Below are positions 47,203 through 58,652 of a stretch of DNA of 64,000 nt, in pieces. The first letter of the stretch is position 1. Each line of letters opens with the position of its first letter. The stretch lies in the NCBI GenBank assembly GCA_039621445.1, contig CP154954.1:69196670-69260669 (forward strand). Direction: 5' to 3'. The position numbers and the translations under genes were made by a program. The notes beneath the pieces are model-generated. The model was not told the origin of the DNA. It made no database searches and worked only from the letters and a program-made list of their open reading frames with translations. This stretch comes from Euglena gracilis. Its lineage: Eukaryota > Euglenida > Euglenophyceae > Euglenales.

Positions 47203-47440
47203 TACTAAAACTAATACTAATACTAATACTAATACTAATACTAATACTAATACTAATACTAATACTAATACTAATACTAATACTAATACTAATACTAATA
47301 CTAATACTAATACTAATACTAATACTAATACTAATACTAATACTAATACTAATACTAATACTAATACTGATACTTATATATATACATATATATGTACATA
47401 TATATATATATAATATATATATATATATATGTATATATAT
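47046..47440. repeat. Microsatellites (TACA)n, (TACTAA)n and TA-rich
   Basis: 47046-47195 is (TACA)n; 47213-47369 is (TACTAA)n, about 26 units; then a TA-rich end to about 47440. Confidence 0.97.
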
Positions 47441-47519
47441 GTATGTAAACAAAAATCAAAAAAACTGTATTCCACAGATTGTATTCCTGTATTATCCATA
47501 TGTCTCTGAAATAATTATA

Positions 47520-47815
47520 ATATAATAACATAATAATATAATACTATAATAATACAATAATATAAAAATATAATAATATAAATAATATAATAATATAATA
47601 ATACAAATAATTATTGATTTTATTGATTATTGAAAATTATTATTAGTATTTGTATTAGTATTAGTATTAATATTAGTATTAGTATTAGTATTAGTATCAG
47701 TATTAGTAGTAGTATTAGTATTAGTATTAGTATTCGTATTTGTATTCGTATTAGTAGTAGCAGCAGCAGCAGCAGCAGTAGTGGTAATAGAAAGAATAAG
47801 AATAAGAATAAGAAT
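47520..47815. repeat. AT-rich and (TTAGTA)n, (AGC)n, (AATAAG)n arrays
   Basis: 47520-47610 is AT-rich; 47638-47758 is degenerate TTAGTA, the complement of the TACTAA array 270 bp upstream; then AGC units (47757-47780) and AATAAG units (47790-47815). Confidence 0.9.
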
Positions 47816-48178
47816 GAGATGAACTGCCGGTTGCACGGCCGCCCAGTGTGTCTGCATTTCCACCATTTTTTGGGTGGTTAACCCTGGTAAAAGGCCAATT
47901 TTTTTTGATATTTATTGTCCTTCGAAACATGGTGCCAAGTCGTGTGAACCCCCAGGGATGACCACTGCAAAATAAGAAATTGCACAAAAAATACCTGAAA
48001 CCCGGGGGTCCTTTCGGCCACATTTGCTGTTTGCTGTACGTTGAGACCAGATATTTTTATCAAGTTTCGTGACCTGGGGTGGGTGGGTCCTGGCCCGACC
48101 CCCTCCCCCCGGCCACTGCCTAAGAGCGAGAAGGACACACATCAGCAAGCCAACCAGCAGAGCGGGGGGGCAGGGGAC

Positions 48179-48301
48179 CTCCACTCTGCAAGTCTGGTCG
48201 GCGCGGTGCCGTTCGCCACCAGCTCATCCGCCCACTGCTGGACGCGGTTTGCCATGGGATCCAGCTCTGCACCCTGGATGGGGCGCAGGGCCCACCGCAC
48301 G
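48179..48301 (-). CDS. Orphan exon-like segment
   Basis: On the minus strand, a C-rich tract ending in CAG (GACGACCCCCCCCCAG) precedes and GTCCCC follows a 123-nt open stretch. Read with one leading base it encodes VRWALRPIQGAELDPMANRV then QQWADELVANGTAPTRLAEW, with G/C-ending codon bias (CTG, GTG, GAG, CGC). Neither family nor adjoining exons were identified. It may be one exon of a host gene or of a transposon. Confidence 0.35.
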
Positions 48302-50492
48302 CTGGGGGGGGGGTCGTCGGAAACCTCCCCTCCCTCCTCCTGAGTACGGGGATATTGGCACCTTCATGTACACGGCTGATGATCCTTTGCAGGGGGGGGG
48401 GAGACTGATATCAGAGACCTTCTGAAAAAATGTGGAAAAATGAAAAAAAAATGCGCAAAATTCGGAAAATTAACACCAGGAACGTATACATTTCTGCTTC
48501 AGGGGAGTTAGAAAAATTTAGCTTTTTTCCCCATTTTGCAATGTTGACATATATTTTGAGCTGTGGTTCACATATTTTCCAATAGAAAATGTCCAAAAAA
48601 CATGGCTTTTTTTGTAATTTTGGGCACAAACCAATTCCAAAAATTGGAATTTTTTCGACAAAAAAAAAGCGAAAATATTATTGAAAAAAATTTACGGAAA
48701 ATTTGGTCTCGGGGAATCATCATCAGGAATTTTCCTAAGTCGAAACAGTTTCCCAGCAGAAAAAAAAACAACCAAAAACAACCACATTAAAAAAAAGCCA
48801 AAACATTGGCAAAATTTTGTATATTTTGCAAGAAATTAGCAAAAAAAAAGGGACTTGTTTTTCCTTGTGAACCCTTCAAGAAATGGCCTGGACTCATTTC
48901 ACCTTCCATTTCAGATTTCATGCGGAAAAATTGCGGAAAGGGGAACAAAAGTTGCGGAAAAGTTGCGGAAAAATTCGGAAAATTGCAGAAACTGCGGAAA
49001 ATTGGAAGTTGGGGAAATTGCGAAAAATTCGTTGATATCGATTCCCCCCCTGTGCTTTAGGGCGCTGGCGCACCCGGACAATAGATGGAAAAAGAAAATA
49101 GAGAGCTGGGACCACTCAATCACTTCATCCGTGAGCGCACAGAACAAACTTTTTCACACCCCTCCTTGGTCGAAACGAAACCCTTTGCCTTCAACAAAAA
49201 ACAAATAATGGCAAAATGCCATAAATCACACTGGTTTTTTTGGGAAAAAATCAAAATGAAAAATGAAAAAATGCAGGTGCCAGAAAAGAAGAGTGCGATT
49301 TTCCTGGGGGCGCCTACCGTGGGCTGCTGAGCCCCGGCAGACAATATTTATATTTTATTTAAAGGATTGAAAGTATTTAAGGGAAAAAAAGGCAGCCTCT
49401 GGGCAGCATAGGCTGGGGCGTCGGGATCAAACTCCGCCGTCGGACTTCGCGGCAAACAAAGGCAGCAGCACCCAGTGGGAGGGATGGGGGTATGAGGAAC
49501 CATCCAGCCGACCCAAGTCAAGGGTTTTGGGCATTGGTTTTTTGGGGCATTGGTTTTTATTCAGACCCGGCGGACCCCCCCCCCCTAAAGGGTGGGTCCG
49601 GGAAAGGGGGGTTGGGGGAACCCTTTTTTGTGTAGTCAATTATGGGGTCCAAAATTTTTTGGCGCTTCGTACCGAAAACGGCTGAAAACCCCCAGGTACC
49701 CACCAGGCCCGACCCTCACTCCCCCCCGGGGGGGGGGGGTTGGGCAGGGGTCCCCCCCCCCCCGAATCATAAAAAAAAAGTTTGTTCTTGGGTGATTGGC
49801 TGACAGTTGACCAAGACAGCAGGAAACTGAACAGGGATGCAATATCCAACTGCAATAGGCGCATCGATGGGCGGAAATTCAGGACCAGGAAATGCAATCC
49901 GCACTTGAGCATGTGGAGTTCCAAAAGTTGATGGCTCTTGAAGACCTGCCCCCCGACAACTCCTGACTGGTTGGCCAGAACCGCAGATTCTCGGGCATGG
50001 CAGTTTCCCGGTGGGGAGGTGGTGACCCGTGACTGGATCAGACCCAGATTCAGGACGCGGGGGATCCGCGCTCCTGTTTCTGTCTTTATTTTGACCCGTG
50101 CCCTCATGCCCCTGGGGACCTGGGGAGGTCCGTTAAATTGAAGCTGGAGACTTTCAGAGCATAATCCGGTTTCAGAAGTGGAAAACCAGAAATCAGAAAC
50201 GTTGAGAATGCAATAAAATCAAAAAAAATGAGAAATAATGACATTCAAAAAAAAAGGATGGATTTTGCAAAAAAAAATCTCAAATGAATAGAAAATCGGG
50301 TAGGGGGAAGCATTGCTTTCGGAGGCTCACAAAGCCATTGGGCTGCAGATGAAAGTCACCACAGATCTGAGGCGTAAAACTGGGGAGGGAAATGGTATAC
50401 CATCCCATATTCCACCAGACAACTCTGAGATTGAGCTTGAGATAGAGCTCCCTTTTTCATTTTCTCTTTCCACTTTTTCCTCGCCCCCTCAG
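48302..50492. other. No gene seen; A-rich repeats at 48935-49030
   Basis: 48935-49030 has imperfect GTTGCGGAAAA units, in style like the A-rich insertion at 35494. A C/G-run palindrome is near 49718-49740 and a GC-hairpin-like repeat near 49655. Confidence 0.45.
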
Positions 50493-50601
50493 GGGGGACG
50501 CCCTGAGTCGGCGTCCCAGCTCTGGATGGCAAAACAAACCCGCCTCCGCACCGGAGCCAGGCGGACAGCAAGTGGGGGGAGCGGGATCGAGGCCGCAGCA
50601 G
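50493..50601 (+). other. Weak exon-like segment
   Basis: A long pyrimidine tract (TTTTCTCTTTCCACTTTTTCCTCGCCCCCTCAG, 50459-50492) precedes a 109-nt open stretch that ends at CAG|GTGGGC. The peptide (SASQLWMAKQTRLRTGARRT) is basic and unrecognised. Splice-like borders are the only support. Confidence 0.22.
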
Positions 50602-53600
50602 GTGGGCTGGGACGGGCCGGGAGAACGCCACTGACAGGCTCCCACGGCCAACGGGGGGGGGGGGGTGGCTGCCGTTAAAAGACCCGGTGGGTCGCAAAAA
50701 TGGAGTCCTGACGTTTTGTTTCGAAGAGGCTTCGCGGTGGGAGGCTCCGGGGAGCCTCCCAAGTGTGTGGCGGGCCAGTTTGCGGTGGAATGTTAATTCC
50801 ATTGAACTTGGACTGATTTGGGGGGCACAGGACAAGGGCCAAGCTGCGACTACCCCGCTGTTTTAAAGTTGTGCTGTTTAAACCAGGGAAGAAATGGAGC
50901 ATTGCTGAAAAATATAACACACCGTAAGTTCCTTCGTTGTTCTGGGCGGGGAGCATTTGGGACGCCGGGGGACGCCATGGGGGGGGGGTGGCGCGCGCGG
51001 GGGGGGGGACGCGGGGGAGACGCCGTTTTTTGGACAGTGAAATTAGGATTTTGCCGTTGGAAAATTTTGGTCCAATTTGGATACTAGAAGTCAAGCGGGG
51101 GGTCCGACAGCCCCCCCCTCCAAGTACCTAGCTTCCGGGGGGGGGGGTGGCCTGGACCCCCCTCCCCCCCCCCCGGGAGAGGGAGGGTCGGACCCTCCCT
51201 CCCCCTGTGAAAAAATTTTTCCAACTCAAAGTGTCGGAGAAGTTTTTGCCCTTGAAAAAGGCCCCAAAATGACGTTTCGCGCACTTTTTTTTTGTTGAAA
51301 AATTGGCCTAAATATGCACTAAAATGTTCATGTTCCCCGGCGGACCCCCCCCCCCAGAAAGGGGGGGTGGTCTGACCCCACCCCCTGCGCAAAACCGACC
51401 GTCACTGAATACCCTGCCTAGCCCCCTGGGGGTTAGGAACCACATCTGGTGAAAAGGCTCTGGTGGGCTTGTGTTGTTCTGGTGGTTGGTATTGCAGGGG
51501 CAAGAGGTATCTTTCATACTGACTTATAAAAAATAAACGTTTGTCAAAATGCTGGCACGGATGAGTTGATCATGCAAACAAAAGGATGAAGGGATGATTC
51601 ATTTTTTCCCAAACAAAAAAAAACAGACAAAACCCTTCTTTGTGCCCAGCGTGCCGCATCTTGGGTGGGTCTCAGGCGGGAACCCAGCCGGGGGCGGCGG
51701 CGTGGCCCACAGCAGCGTGCCAGAGGCGTAGGGGGGCGGGGGCGGGATAAACGAGAACAGCCACGGGGCTGGGCCGGACGGCGGGGGACTGGGGGGGAGC
51801 GGCGGCGCTGGGGGCGGACCATGGGCGGGGGAGCAGGCGAGACGAGATCATTGGGGGAGGGGCTGACCCCCCTCCCAATTGGTGCCCACCCCAAGGGTTC
51901 AAAAAAGGTGTGCCCCCAACTGGGCCTCTTCCTCAACTGGGCCCATTGTGCCTGTTCCATTTTTTGGAGCATTTTGGGAGCAGGGCGTCCCGGGGGGTCC
52001 GGCTCAGAGGCTGGAAAAGGCTGCTGGGTGACCCCTCCCCCCCCCCCTCCATGGACTCCATGGGGTCCCCCAGCTGGAACTGGGCCAGACTGGGGGTCAA
52101 ACCAGGAAGCAAAATATCGAAACCCCCCAAAAATGCCTCAAAAGTTGCCAATTCTGCAAAATGTCGATTTTTTGGCCCAAAGTTTGGGCTGGCCAGTCCA
52201 AATCCGACCCATTTTGCTCATTTTTGGCCCATTTTTGCACCTCCAGGGGGGGGGGGGGGTCGGCCACTCTGGAATCCAAGGGGAATCCAACACCACAAAC
52301 GGGTAAAAAAGGGCAAAAAATTTCCGGTGCCTTCGGCGCTGGGTCACTTTAGTGGTTATTTGCTGACCCCCCGGGGGGGAGGGGGTCCAGGCCAAAAACC
52401 ACTCAGTCACTTTCAAAAAACCAGTCACCCCGGGGGCGGGCAGTGACTAAGTGATTGTATGTTTCGGGCCACCTTGGGTCATGTAGGACTAAATCGTAAA
52501 TTGGGTCAGTTCTGGGCAATTTTGCCCATGTTTTGACCGATTTGGATTATTTTCGCCCACTTTGGGCAGTTTTGTCCCATTTTGCAAAAAATTTTATTAC
52601 CGTTATAAAAAAATGTGCACCTGTGCACTGACCGGGTGAGGGGCCACTAAACACGTCCCATTGCTGGAGCTTGTTCCAATACCTCCAAAAACCAGTCTTT
52701 CATTTTGAAGCAAAAAAAAAAAAACAGTCCATGACTTTTGACCCCACCCCAGGTGGGCCACTCCAGCCAGAGACTCAGTGCCAATGGATGGCGCAAAAAA
52801 ACCCAACCCCAAATGATGGGCAGGGGGGTTGTTCCCCCCCCTAAGAACTTGGGGCAACCACTGCTACCAGTCCGAAATTGACCAACCCCAAGGGGAGGGA
52901 ATGGAGGGTCTCAGAGTGCCCTGGACTGGAAAAAATGTGCCCCCAAATTTGCAATACCTCATCCCCAGTAGCAAATTTGCCCCCCCCCCCCCACTGACGC
53001 GTGTGGGGGACAGGGATTTTGGGTGTGGGAGACCGGGGGGGGGACCCAACCCACCCAGGGAGTACCCGGGGGGAGGGGGGTCCGGGAGACACTTTCTGGG
53101 GGTCAATTTGGTGCCAAAAATTTTTTCTGCGCTTTTTGCCAAACCACAACCTCCCCACATTCGGCGGGGGACCCACAAGGCCCTTGGAGGAACCCCCGAG
53201 GTGGGGGGGGTCCGGCGGACCCACCCACCCTGCCCCCCCTGGAGGTCCGAACTTCCAAGGGGGATGTCAAAATTGAGGTGCTGCAAATAAAGCAGCAACC
53301 CCCCCGGATCCACCCTTCCCCCAAATAACAGTCGTAAAGCCTAGAAGTCAAAAAAAAGTTTATTATTGACCCATTCAAACCCCAGTCCGACCCTTGGTCG
53401 GTCATCCGGCCCAAGGGCGACTCTCAAGGGGCGGTCCTTAGGAACAAAAAATCCGTCCGCCCTCTTCCACAAACAACAAATACAAATTGTCAACTTCCCC
53501 TCCACCTTACAAAACCGTTGACACCGCACTTTGCACACCAGCCTGATAAAAACGACAGGGTCTGGGAGGCTCTTCAGTCGTCACGTGTCGAAATCTGCAA

Positions 53601-53737
53601 GCGTCGTTGTGTCGACATGGTGCATGGTAATCCATAGCTGGGACAAAAAAAAGGCACAAAATTATAATCAATACAAGTCAGGCACAGGTAAAAATAACAA
53701 CGGAACATAACACCGGAACAGAACATACAACAGTGAG
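50602..53737. other. No gene supported; low-complexity and C/G-run repeats
   Basis: Includes Pro/Arg-coding GC-rich sequence at 51660-51850, a copy of the hairpin repeat (CCGGTGCCTTCGGCGCTGGGTCACT, 52323) and C/G-run tracts at 51160, 52240 and 52985. No domain is recognised. Confidence 0.4.
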
Positions 53738-54179
53738 CAAGCACCTATAGTTGACACCCAGATTTCTGCCATTTTCGGCCATTTTCGGCCATTTTCGGCC
53801 ATTTTCGGCCATTTTTTTTCTATAGGTGGGGGGTAAAATTACCTTAAAAACCTTTCATACCAACAATGCATTTGATCATTCATGCAACGTGAAAATAGTT
53901 GTGATCAACAACAAATCAAGCCAACGCATCCAAAGAGGTTCCGTTTGGAATGGGTGCTCAGGGATTAAAGAGGTCAAAAAAAAATTGGTTGCAATATCGT
54001 GAAAAATCTAAATGGCACAAATCCATCACTCCAAAGAAGCCTTGATGTTAAATTTCATCTGTCATGATGAGATGATCATCCGTCTGGATGTGGCGAAATT
54101 GGAAGAAAGTGCGCTCGGCTTGAGCTCAGAGCAAAAGCAAGCAAACATGTGATCAGCACATAATGTTGGAATATTGACA

Positions 54180-54860
54180 TCAAATGCGCTCACCCAATTG
54201 CCCAATGTCCGCATCTTGTCCAGCATATACATCTTGTCCAGCATCTGCATCTTGTTCAATATCTGCATCTATTTTTTTCTGTTGGAGAGGACCGGGGGAA
54301 TGGGAGGGCAGGGAGGAGGGGAGGAGAGGGAGGGCACCTGGCCGGGTTTGGGGAGAGGCTCCGCACGGGATGCTCGCCCACCCGCAACCGGCCGGGCCTG
54401 CGGGGCTCGGGATACCAGCCCCAATGAGCCGGGGTTCGGGACACCTGTTGCTCCGCGCAGCATGGGCCTCCTTGTTGGCGTTGTTGGCGTTGCTTGGGCT
54501 GCACCAGCTGCTACGATGATGGCGATGGTGGCGGCAACTGCACCGCCTCCGCGTAGGTTGGGGGCGAAGGCAATGAGCTGGTGGGGTGTATGTAGGTGGG
54601 AGGCTGCTTGGCTGCCTCTGCCGCGATGAACGACTCCGCCCGGCGGTTTGGACCCTCGGATGGGTCCCAAGAATGGCGTTGATATCCTTGCTCGGGATCG
54701 GCAGCTGCATAGTGGTCAGCCGCAAGCCGTCGAGCTGCTCCTGAATGATGTGTAGAGCGTCGAGCAGCGTGTGTAGGGAGGGGGTGATTGGAGGATTGTA
54801 GGGAGAAACAGAGAGGGTGCGCTGCGCACTCCGAGTGCAGGAGGATCTAATGGGTTTCAT
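54180..54860 (-). CDS. Hypothetical protein 2 inside the hAT-like element
   Basis: A 226-codon frame on the minus strand. A helical stretch LHTLLDALHIIQEQLDGLRL is followed by a Ser/Arg/Pro-rich middle and a C-terminal DADAGQDVYAGQDADIGQ repeat. The repeats echo those of the upstream overlapping frame, and the underlying CATCTTGTCCAGCAT-type DNA repeat alone could create them. Not recognised. Confidence 0.28.
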   Translation of the reverse strand: MKPIRSSCTRSAQRTLSVSPYNPPITPSLHTLLDALHIIQEQLDGLRLTTMQLPIPSKDINAILGTHPRVQTAGRSRSSRQRQPSSLPPTYTPPAHCLRPQPTRRRCSCRHHRHHRSSWCSPSNANNANKEAHAARSNRCPEPRLIGAGIPSPAGPAGCGWASIPCGASPQTRPGALPLLPSSLPSHSPGPLQQKKIDADIEQDADAGQDVYAGQDADIGQLGERI

Positions 54861-55272
54861 AGCTTCGGGTTTCGGGCTTCGGGTCCTTGGTCTTCTTGGG
54901 GTGGGGGTACCGAGAGAGCGAGGGACGGTGGGGCCCCGGAGAGCTGTGGGGGTGGTTGCCAGTCCAGGGGCAGGGAATGTGGGCCCGGGAGTGAGGGGGA
55001 CCGGGAAGGGGACCGGGAACGTAGAGGACGTAAATGGGAACGATGCAGTGTGCCGTGCTGCTCCTGGGTGTGGACCTCCTCCTCCGGGTCCTCAACGATG
55101 CGGGCTCCGACAGGTGGTAATCCATTGCATCTTGTCCAGTATTTGCAACCATTGCATCTTGTCCAATATCTCCATTCAATTCATCTCGTCCAATATTTGT
55201 GTCTTGCCTAATGTCTTCATCCATTGGCTCATTTTGGTGATTTGGGTTATTTTTCATATTTTTTGTGGACAT
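54847..55272 (-). CDS. Hypothetical protein inside the hAT-like element
   Basis: A 141-codon frame on the minus strand. The N-terminal part has repeats of the type NIGRDE, DIGQDA, NTGQDA; the C-terminal part is Pro/Arg-rich. Its end overlaps the next minus frame (54180-54860) by 14 nt in another phase, so the two could be one gene split by a frameshift or two exons. Similar GQDA repeats close the second frame. No family is recognised and coding status is unproven. Confidence 0.25.
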   Translation of the reverse strand: MSTKNMKNNPNHQNEPMDEDIRQDTNIGRDELNGDIGQDAMVANTGQDAMDYHLSEPASLRTRRRRSTPRSSTAHCIVPIYVLYVPGPLPGPPHSRAHIPCPWTGNHPHSSPGPHRPSLSRYPHPKKTKDPKPETRSYETH

Positions 55273-55942
55273 TGTTGGCGTTTTTGGGCAACTTTTGGTT
55301 ATTTCAAGCCATTTTAGGTCATTTTGGGTGCTATTTGGGGCTTTTTGTGGACAATTCTGGGCTTTTTGTGGTCATTTTTGCGGTTTTTGTGGTCATTTTG
55401 CTAGGTTGGGAGAAATGGCGCAAAATGGCCGGAAATGTCACAAAATGAGCTCATATTGACCCAAATTAGCACAATACTTGCCAAATCAGTGCAAAATACC
55501 CCAAAATCAGCAAAAATTGATCCAAAAATGGCCAAAATGGGCGTAATACTGGAGATTTGTGGAGAAATTATCCCAAAAATGGGTTTTATTCTTCGAAAAA
55601 TACAAAAGAAAATGCCAGCATCGCCCTTGTCACCAAAACTTTCTGAAATGTCATCAAAACATTCAGCTTTGGGCCAAATAACCCTTTCGGAGGTGTTTCT
55701 TTGAGCAGCATGTGTTGCAGTGCCAGGCATAATGGCAGGAGAACAGAGGCTGCACAGAGACAAGGATCAGTCGCACTGGAAATCGCCCCTCAGGTGTCGG
55801 GCAAAGCTGTTGGGCAAAAAAAAACTCGAAAATTTTTGCAATGAATTTTTTCTCATTTTCGGCCATTTTCGGCCATTTTCGGCCATTTTCGGCCATTTTC
55901 GGCCATTTTCGGCCATTTTGACTATAGGTGCTTGACAGTGAG

Positions 55943-57834
55943 GGAGAGCGGCCTTGCCATCCAATCAGATGGGTTGAGAAAAAAAATGCAAACTATGCCA
56001 ATGCATACTGAGAAACATCTTCTTGATGGAACATGCATGGCCTTTTCTTGCAAACAGCATTTTCTCTAGAGGGACACATTTTGACTGGGAGGAAAAGCCA
56101 CCAGGAAAAATTTTGTCAGGAAGTTTTGTCAGGAGTTGTTGAGGGAAAAAAATCGAACACACAATTTTTTCGAGTTTGGGTGGATGCTAATTTGCATTGC
56201 AATTTCCTATTGACAATGCTGTTGGCGGGATAACTGAGGGGGCCTTTGTCATGCCGTCGGCCAGCCGTCGGCCAGCCGTGTGCTCCCCCAACCAAAAACT
56301 GCAATAAAACCTGATTTCCAACTCGGCACGCAGCGCCGGAGGAATTTTTTTCCAATCGGGGGGGGGTTCCAGCTCGTCCAGTTTTTCTAGCTAATCCAAA
56401 TGTCTATCCCATGGACCTCCCCCCCCCGGGTCCTTAAGCAAAGGCCTGGTGGGGGGAGTATGTGTGGGAGGTGAACCCGAAAATGAATTTCCTTTTCTTT
56501 TTCTGGAATCGCTATTTGTGGGCGGGGAGGGGAGAACAATTTATTTGTGGGGGCAGTGATTTTTGCAATACCCCAAATGGGCCAAATGTGCCAAATGAGA
56601 CCAACTGCAAAAAAAAAAATTCTTTGGATTCGTTGGAGCATTGTTGTTTGAATCACCCATTGTAAGTGATTCCAAATTTCATGTTAAATTAGGAATCACC
56701 CCCGTGGGTGATTCCTAACTCAAAATTAGGAATCACCAGCATGGGTGATTCCAACAGGTCTGGTTGGTAAAATCCTGATTTTGAACGGCACATTCCTGAT
56801 TTGTAACCTCATTTTTGTGCAGAAACTTGACCATTAGGAAATCATTAACACTCCCTTGACATCCCACGTCAAAAATTTCTGAGCAAACAAAAAGCATTGT
56901 GGCTCACGAATTTGCCATTTGGCTGGTTTTCGCCATCCTTGGCTTTCTTTGGGCCATCTTTTTTGGTCAGTGTTGGCTATTGAAGGCAACTTTAACCACC
57001 ATCAGAAATTTTTTGCCGCTTTTTTTGACCGGTTTCTCGCCCTTTTTTGCACTGCTGGCCATTTTTAGCCGCTATTCGCAATGTTTTGGCAGTTTTGGGT
57101 TGCTTTTTATCTCTAAGGCACTTTTGCAACTTTTTGCCTTTTTCAGGCCATTGCTGGCTGTGTTTGGGCATTTTTGGTTCACTTTTGGCTACGTTCACTA
57201 CGTTTTGGTTTCGTCCATTTTTGGGAGGGGGAACTTTCTACCATTTTTAGGCCATTTCTGTCCACTTTTTGGCCGTTTTAGGCCACTTCAGGGATGGGCA
57301 ACTCGCCCTCACAACCCGATTTTTTCTCTTTTTTTTGCGGAAAAATGGAAATTTTGCAAAAAAATGTAAATTTTGCAAAAACCAAAACGCGAATATGAGG
57401 TGCTTCCGACATTCTTCTGCAGGGGGTTTCCTTGGCCCTTAAAAGTCTATCCTCTATCGACCGTCGGCAGGCTGCAACCAGGGTTCGATATAAGGACAGG
57501 TGGGGAGGGGTGGTCCGAACCCCCCTCTGCGGGCCGGGGGGGGGGGGACACCCCCCCCCCCACCTGAACAGTGGCATGGTCCGGGTGACCGAATTTCGGC
57601 CCGGCGTGAAGCTTGAGGCCGAAAATTTTTGACCCCCCAAAACGACCAAAAATGCCATTTTGGGCACTTTTTGGGCAAAAATTGGTCAAAAATGCAAAAA
57701 AAATAACGGCACAAAGTGCCGGAGAAAAAAATTGACCTTTTGGGGGGGGGGTCCCAGGTACCCCCCCCCCCCCCCGAGGTCGGTCAGGACCCTGGCAGGT
57801 TGGGGGGGGGGGTCCGGAAGGGTGGTGGCAAAGG
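55943..57834. other. No gene supported; three AGGAATCACC hairpins at 56651-56754
   Basis: Hairpins of the type TTAGGAATCACC...GGTGATTCCTAA occur at 56689-56718 and 56726-56754, with a partial one at 56651-56672. The remainder is T-rich with TTTTGGCC/GGCCATTTT motifs (56930-57290) and GC-rich runs near 57535-57560. Confidence 0.5.
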
Positions 57835-58652
57835 ATGAAAAGGAAAAGGGGCAAAGGGTGGGTACCCCTCGTGTTAGGGGGGCCAGGAGTGCCTAAGGGG
57901 CGGCACTCCTGGCCAAGTGCCCCCTACGCAAAATTTGTCGCAGAAAAATTTGTGCTACCATCAAACACTTCCATGGAAACAGTCAAACAATTTTTGTCAT
58001 CCAAGAAGCCAAAGGCTTTGGACTTGTTTTCTGGAACAAAATCTGTTGCAAAAACGCTTGAAAAATGTGGGTTTGAGGTTTTGACACTAGATGTGAACCC
58101 CCGTGCAAAGCCCCACACTTTGGCCGACATTTTGACAGAGCCTTTGTAAAAATTTCTCAAAAAAGGGGACGTGGACTTGATTTTCGCATCCGTTCCTTGT
58201 ACGTAATATAGCCAAAGTCTCACCACACGTGAAAGAAATTTGGAGTATGCCGATTCTCTTGCAAAAAAGACACTTTCCCATCATCAATTTTCTACAACCC
58301 CCCCCCAATGGTACATTGAAAATCCCCGAACGGCCTTTTGAAAGACCGTGATTTTATGGAAGGGCTGAATTTGTTGGATGTTGATTATTGCCAATTCAGC
58401 CCTTGGGGCTACAAAAAGCCCACCCGTATTTGGGGAACGGTGGAGGGGTTGCAAAGCCGTTTGTGTCCGGGTTTTTGGTGTGAGTTCACCATCCCCGGTA
58501 CCAAAAGACACATTCACCGTTTGGGTGGAAACAATTATGGAGTGAGTCTCAATCAAAAATATCGAGTCCCTGAAAATCTGGCCAAACTTTTGGTGCAAGG
58601 GAAACGTGTTGACCCCCCCCCCCCAGGGTGCCCCCTCACTAACGACCAATGA
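57835..58652 (+). pseudogene. C5 cytosine DNA methyltransferase-like, phage/giant-virus type
   Basis: Would transfer a methyl group from SAM to cytosine in DNA. The best start for the conserved part is the ATG at 57973 (METVKQF). Motifs in order: ALDLFSGTKSVAKTLEKCGF (SAM-binding motif I), EVLTLDVNP, DVDLIFASVPCT (catalytic Pro-Cys), RERNLEYADSLAKKTL, WYIENPRTAF, DFMEGLNLLDVDYCQFS, GYKKPTRIWG, then NQKYRVPENLAKLL. The Phe-Ser-Gly-Thr and IENP forms are typical of viral and phage members. Lesions: TAA at 58147, TAA at 58204 and a frame change near 58335-58341. A one-base change in the C run at 58613-58624 would join its frame to the protease frame, suggesting one polyprotein. The fold call is strong; C5 specificity is inferred. 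Confidence 0.75.
57881..57914. repeat. 13-bp perfect hairpin before the methyltransferase
   Basis: GGCCAGGAGTGCC, 8-nt loop, GGCACTCCTGGCC. It lies within the long open frame but upstream of the first conserved methyltransferase residues. Confidence 0.85.

Larger units (their letters stand above)
53738..55934. mobile_element. 2.2-kb hAT-like element: 14-bp TIRs, 8-bp target duplication
   Basis: Ends are perfect inverted repeats, CAAGCACCTATAGT (53738-53751) and ACTATAGGTGCTTG (55921-55934), flanked on both sides by ACAGTGAG (53730-53737 and 55935-55942). An 8-bp target duplication and short TIRs starting CA are hallmarks of hAT elements. Just inside each end is a GGCCATTTTC tandem array (about 53774-53818 and 55857-55916), in the same rather than inverted orientation. 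No hAT dimerisation or DDE motif is seen, so it is probably non-autonomous. Confidence 0.8.

Noticed and set aside
54180-54860. hAT transposase.
   Set aside because: No hAT dimerisation motif or DDE residues could be placed; retained only as a hypothetical frame.
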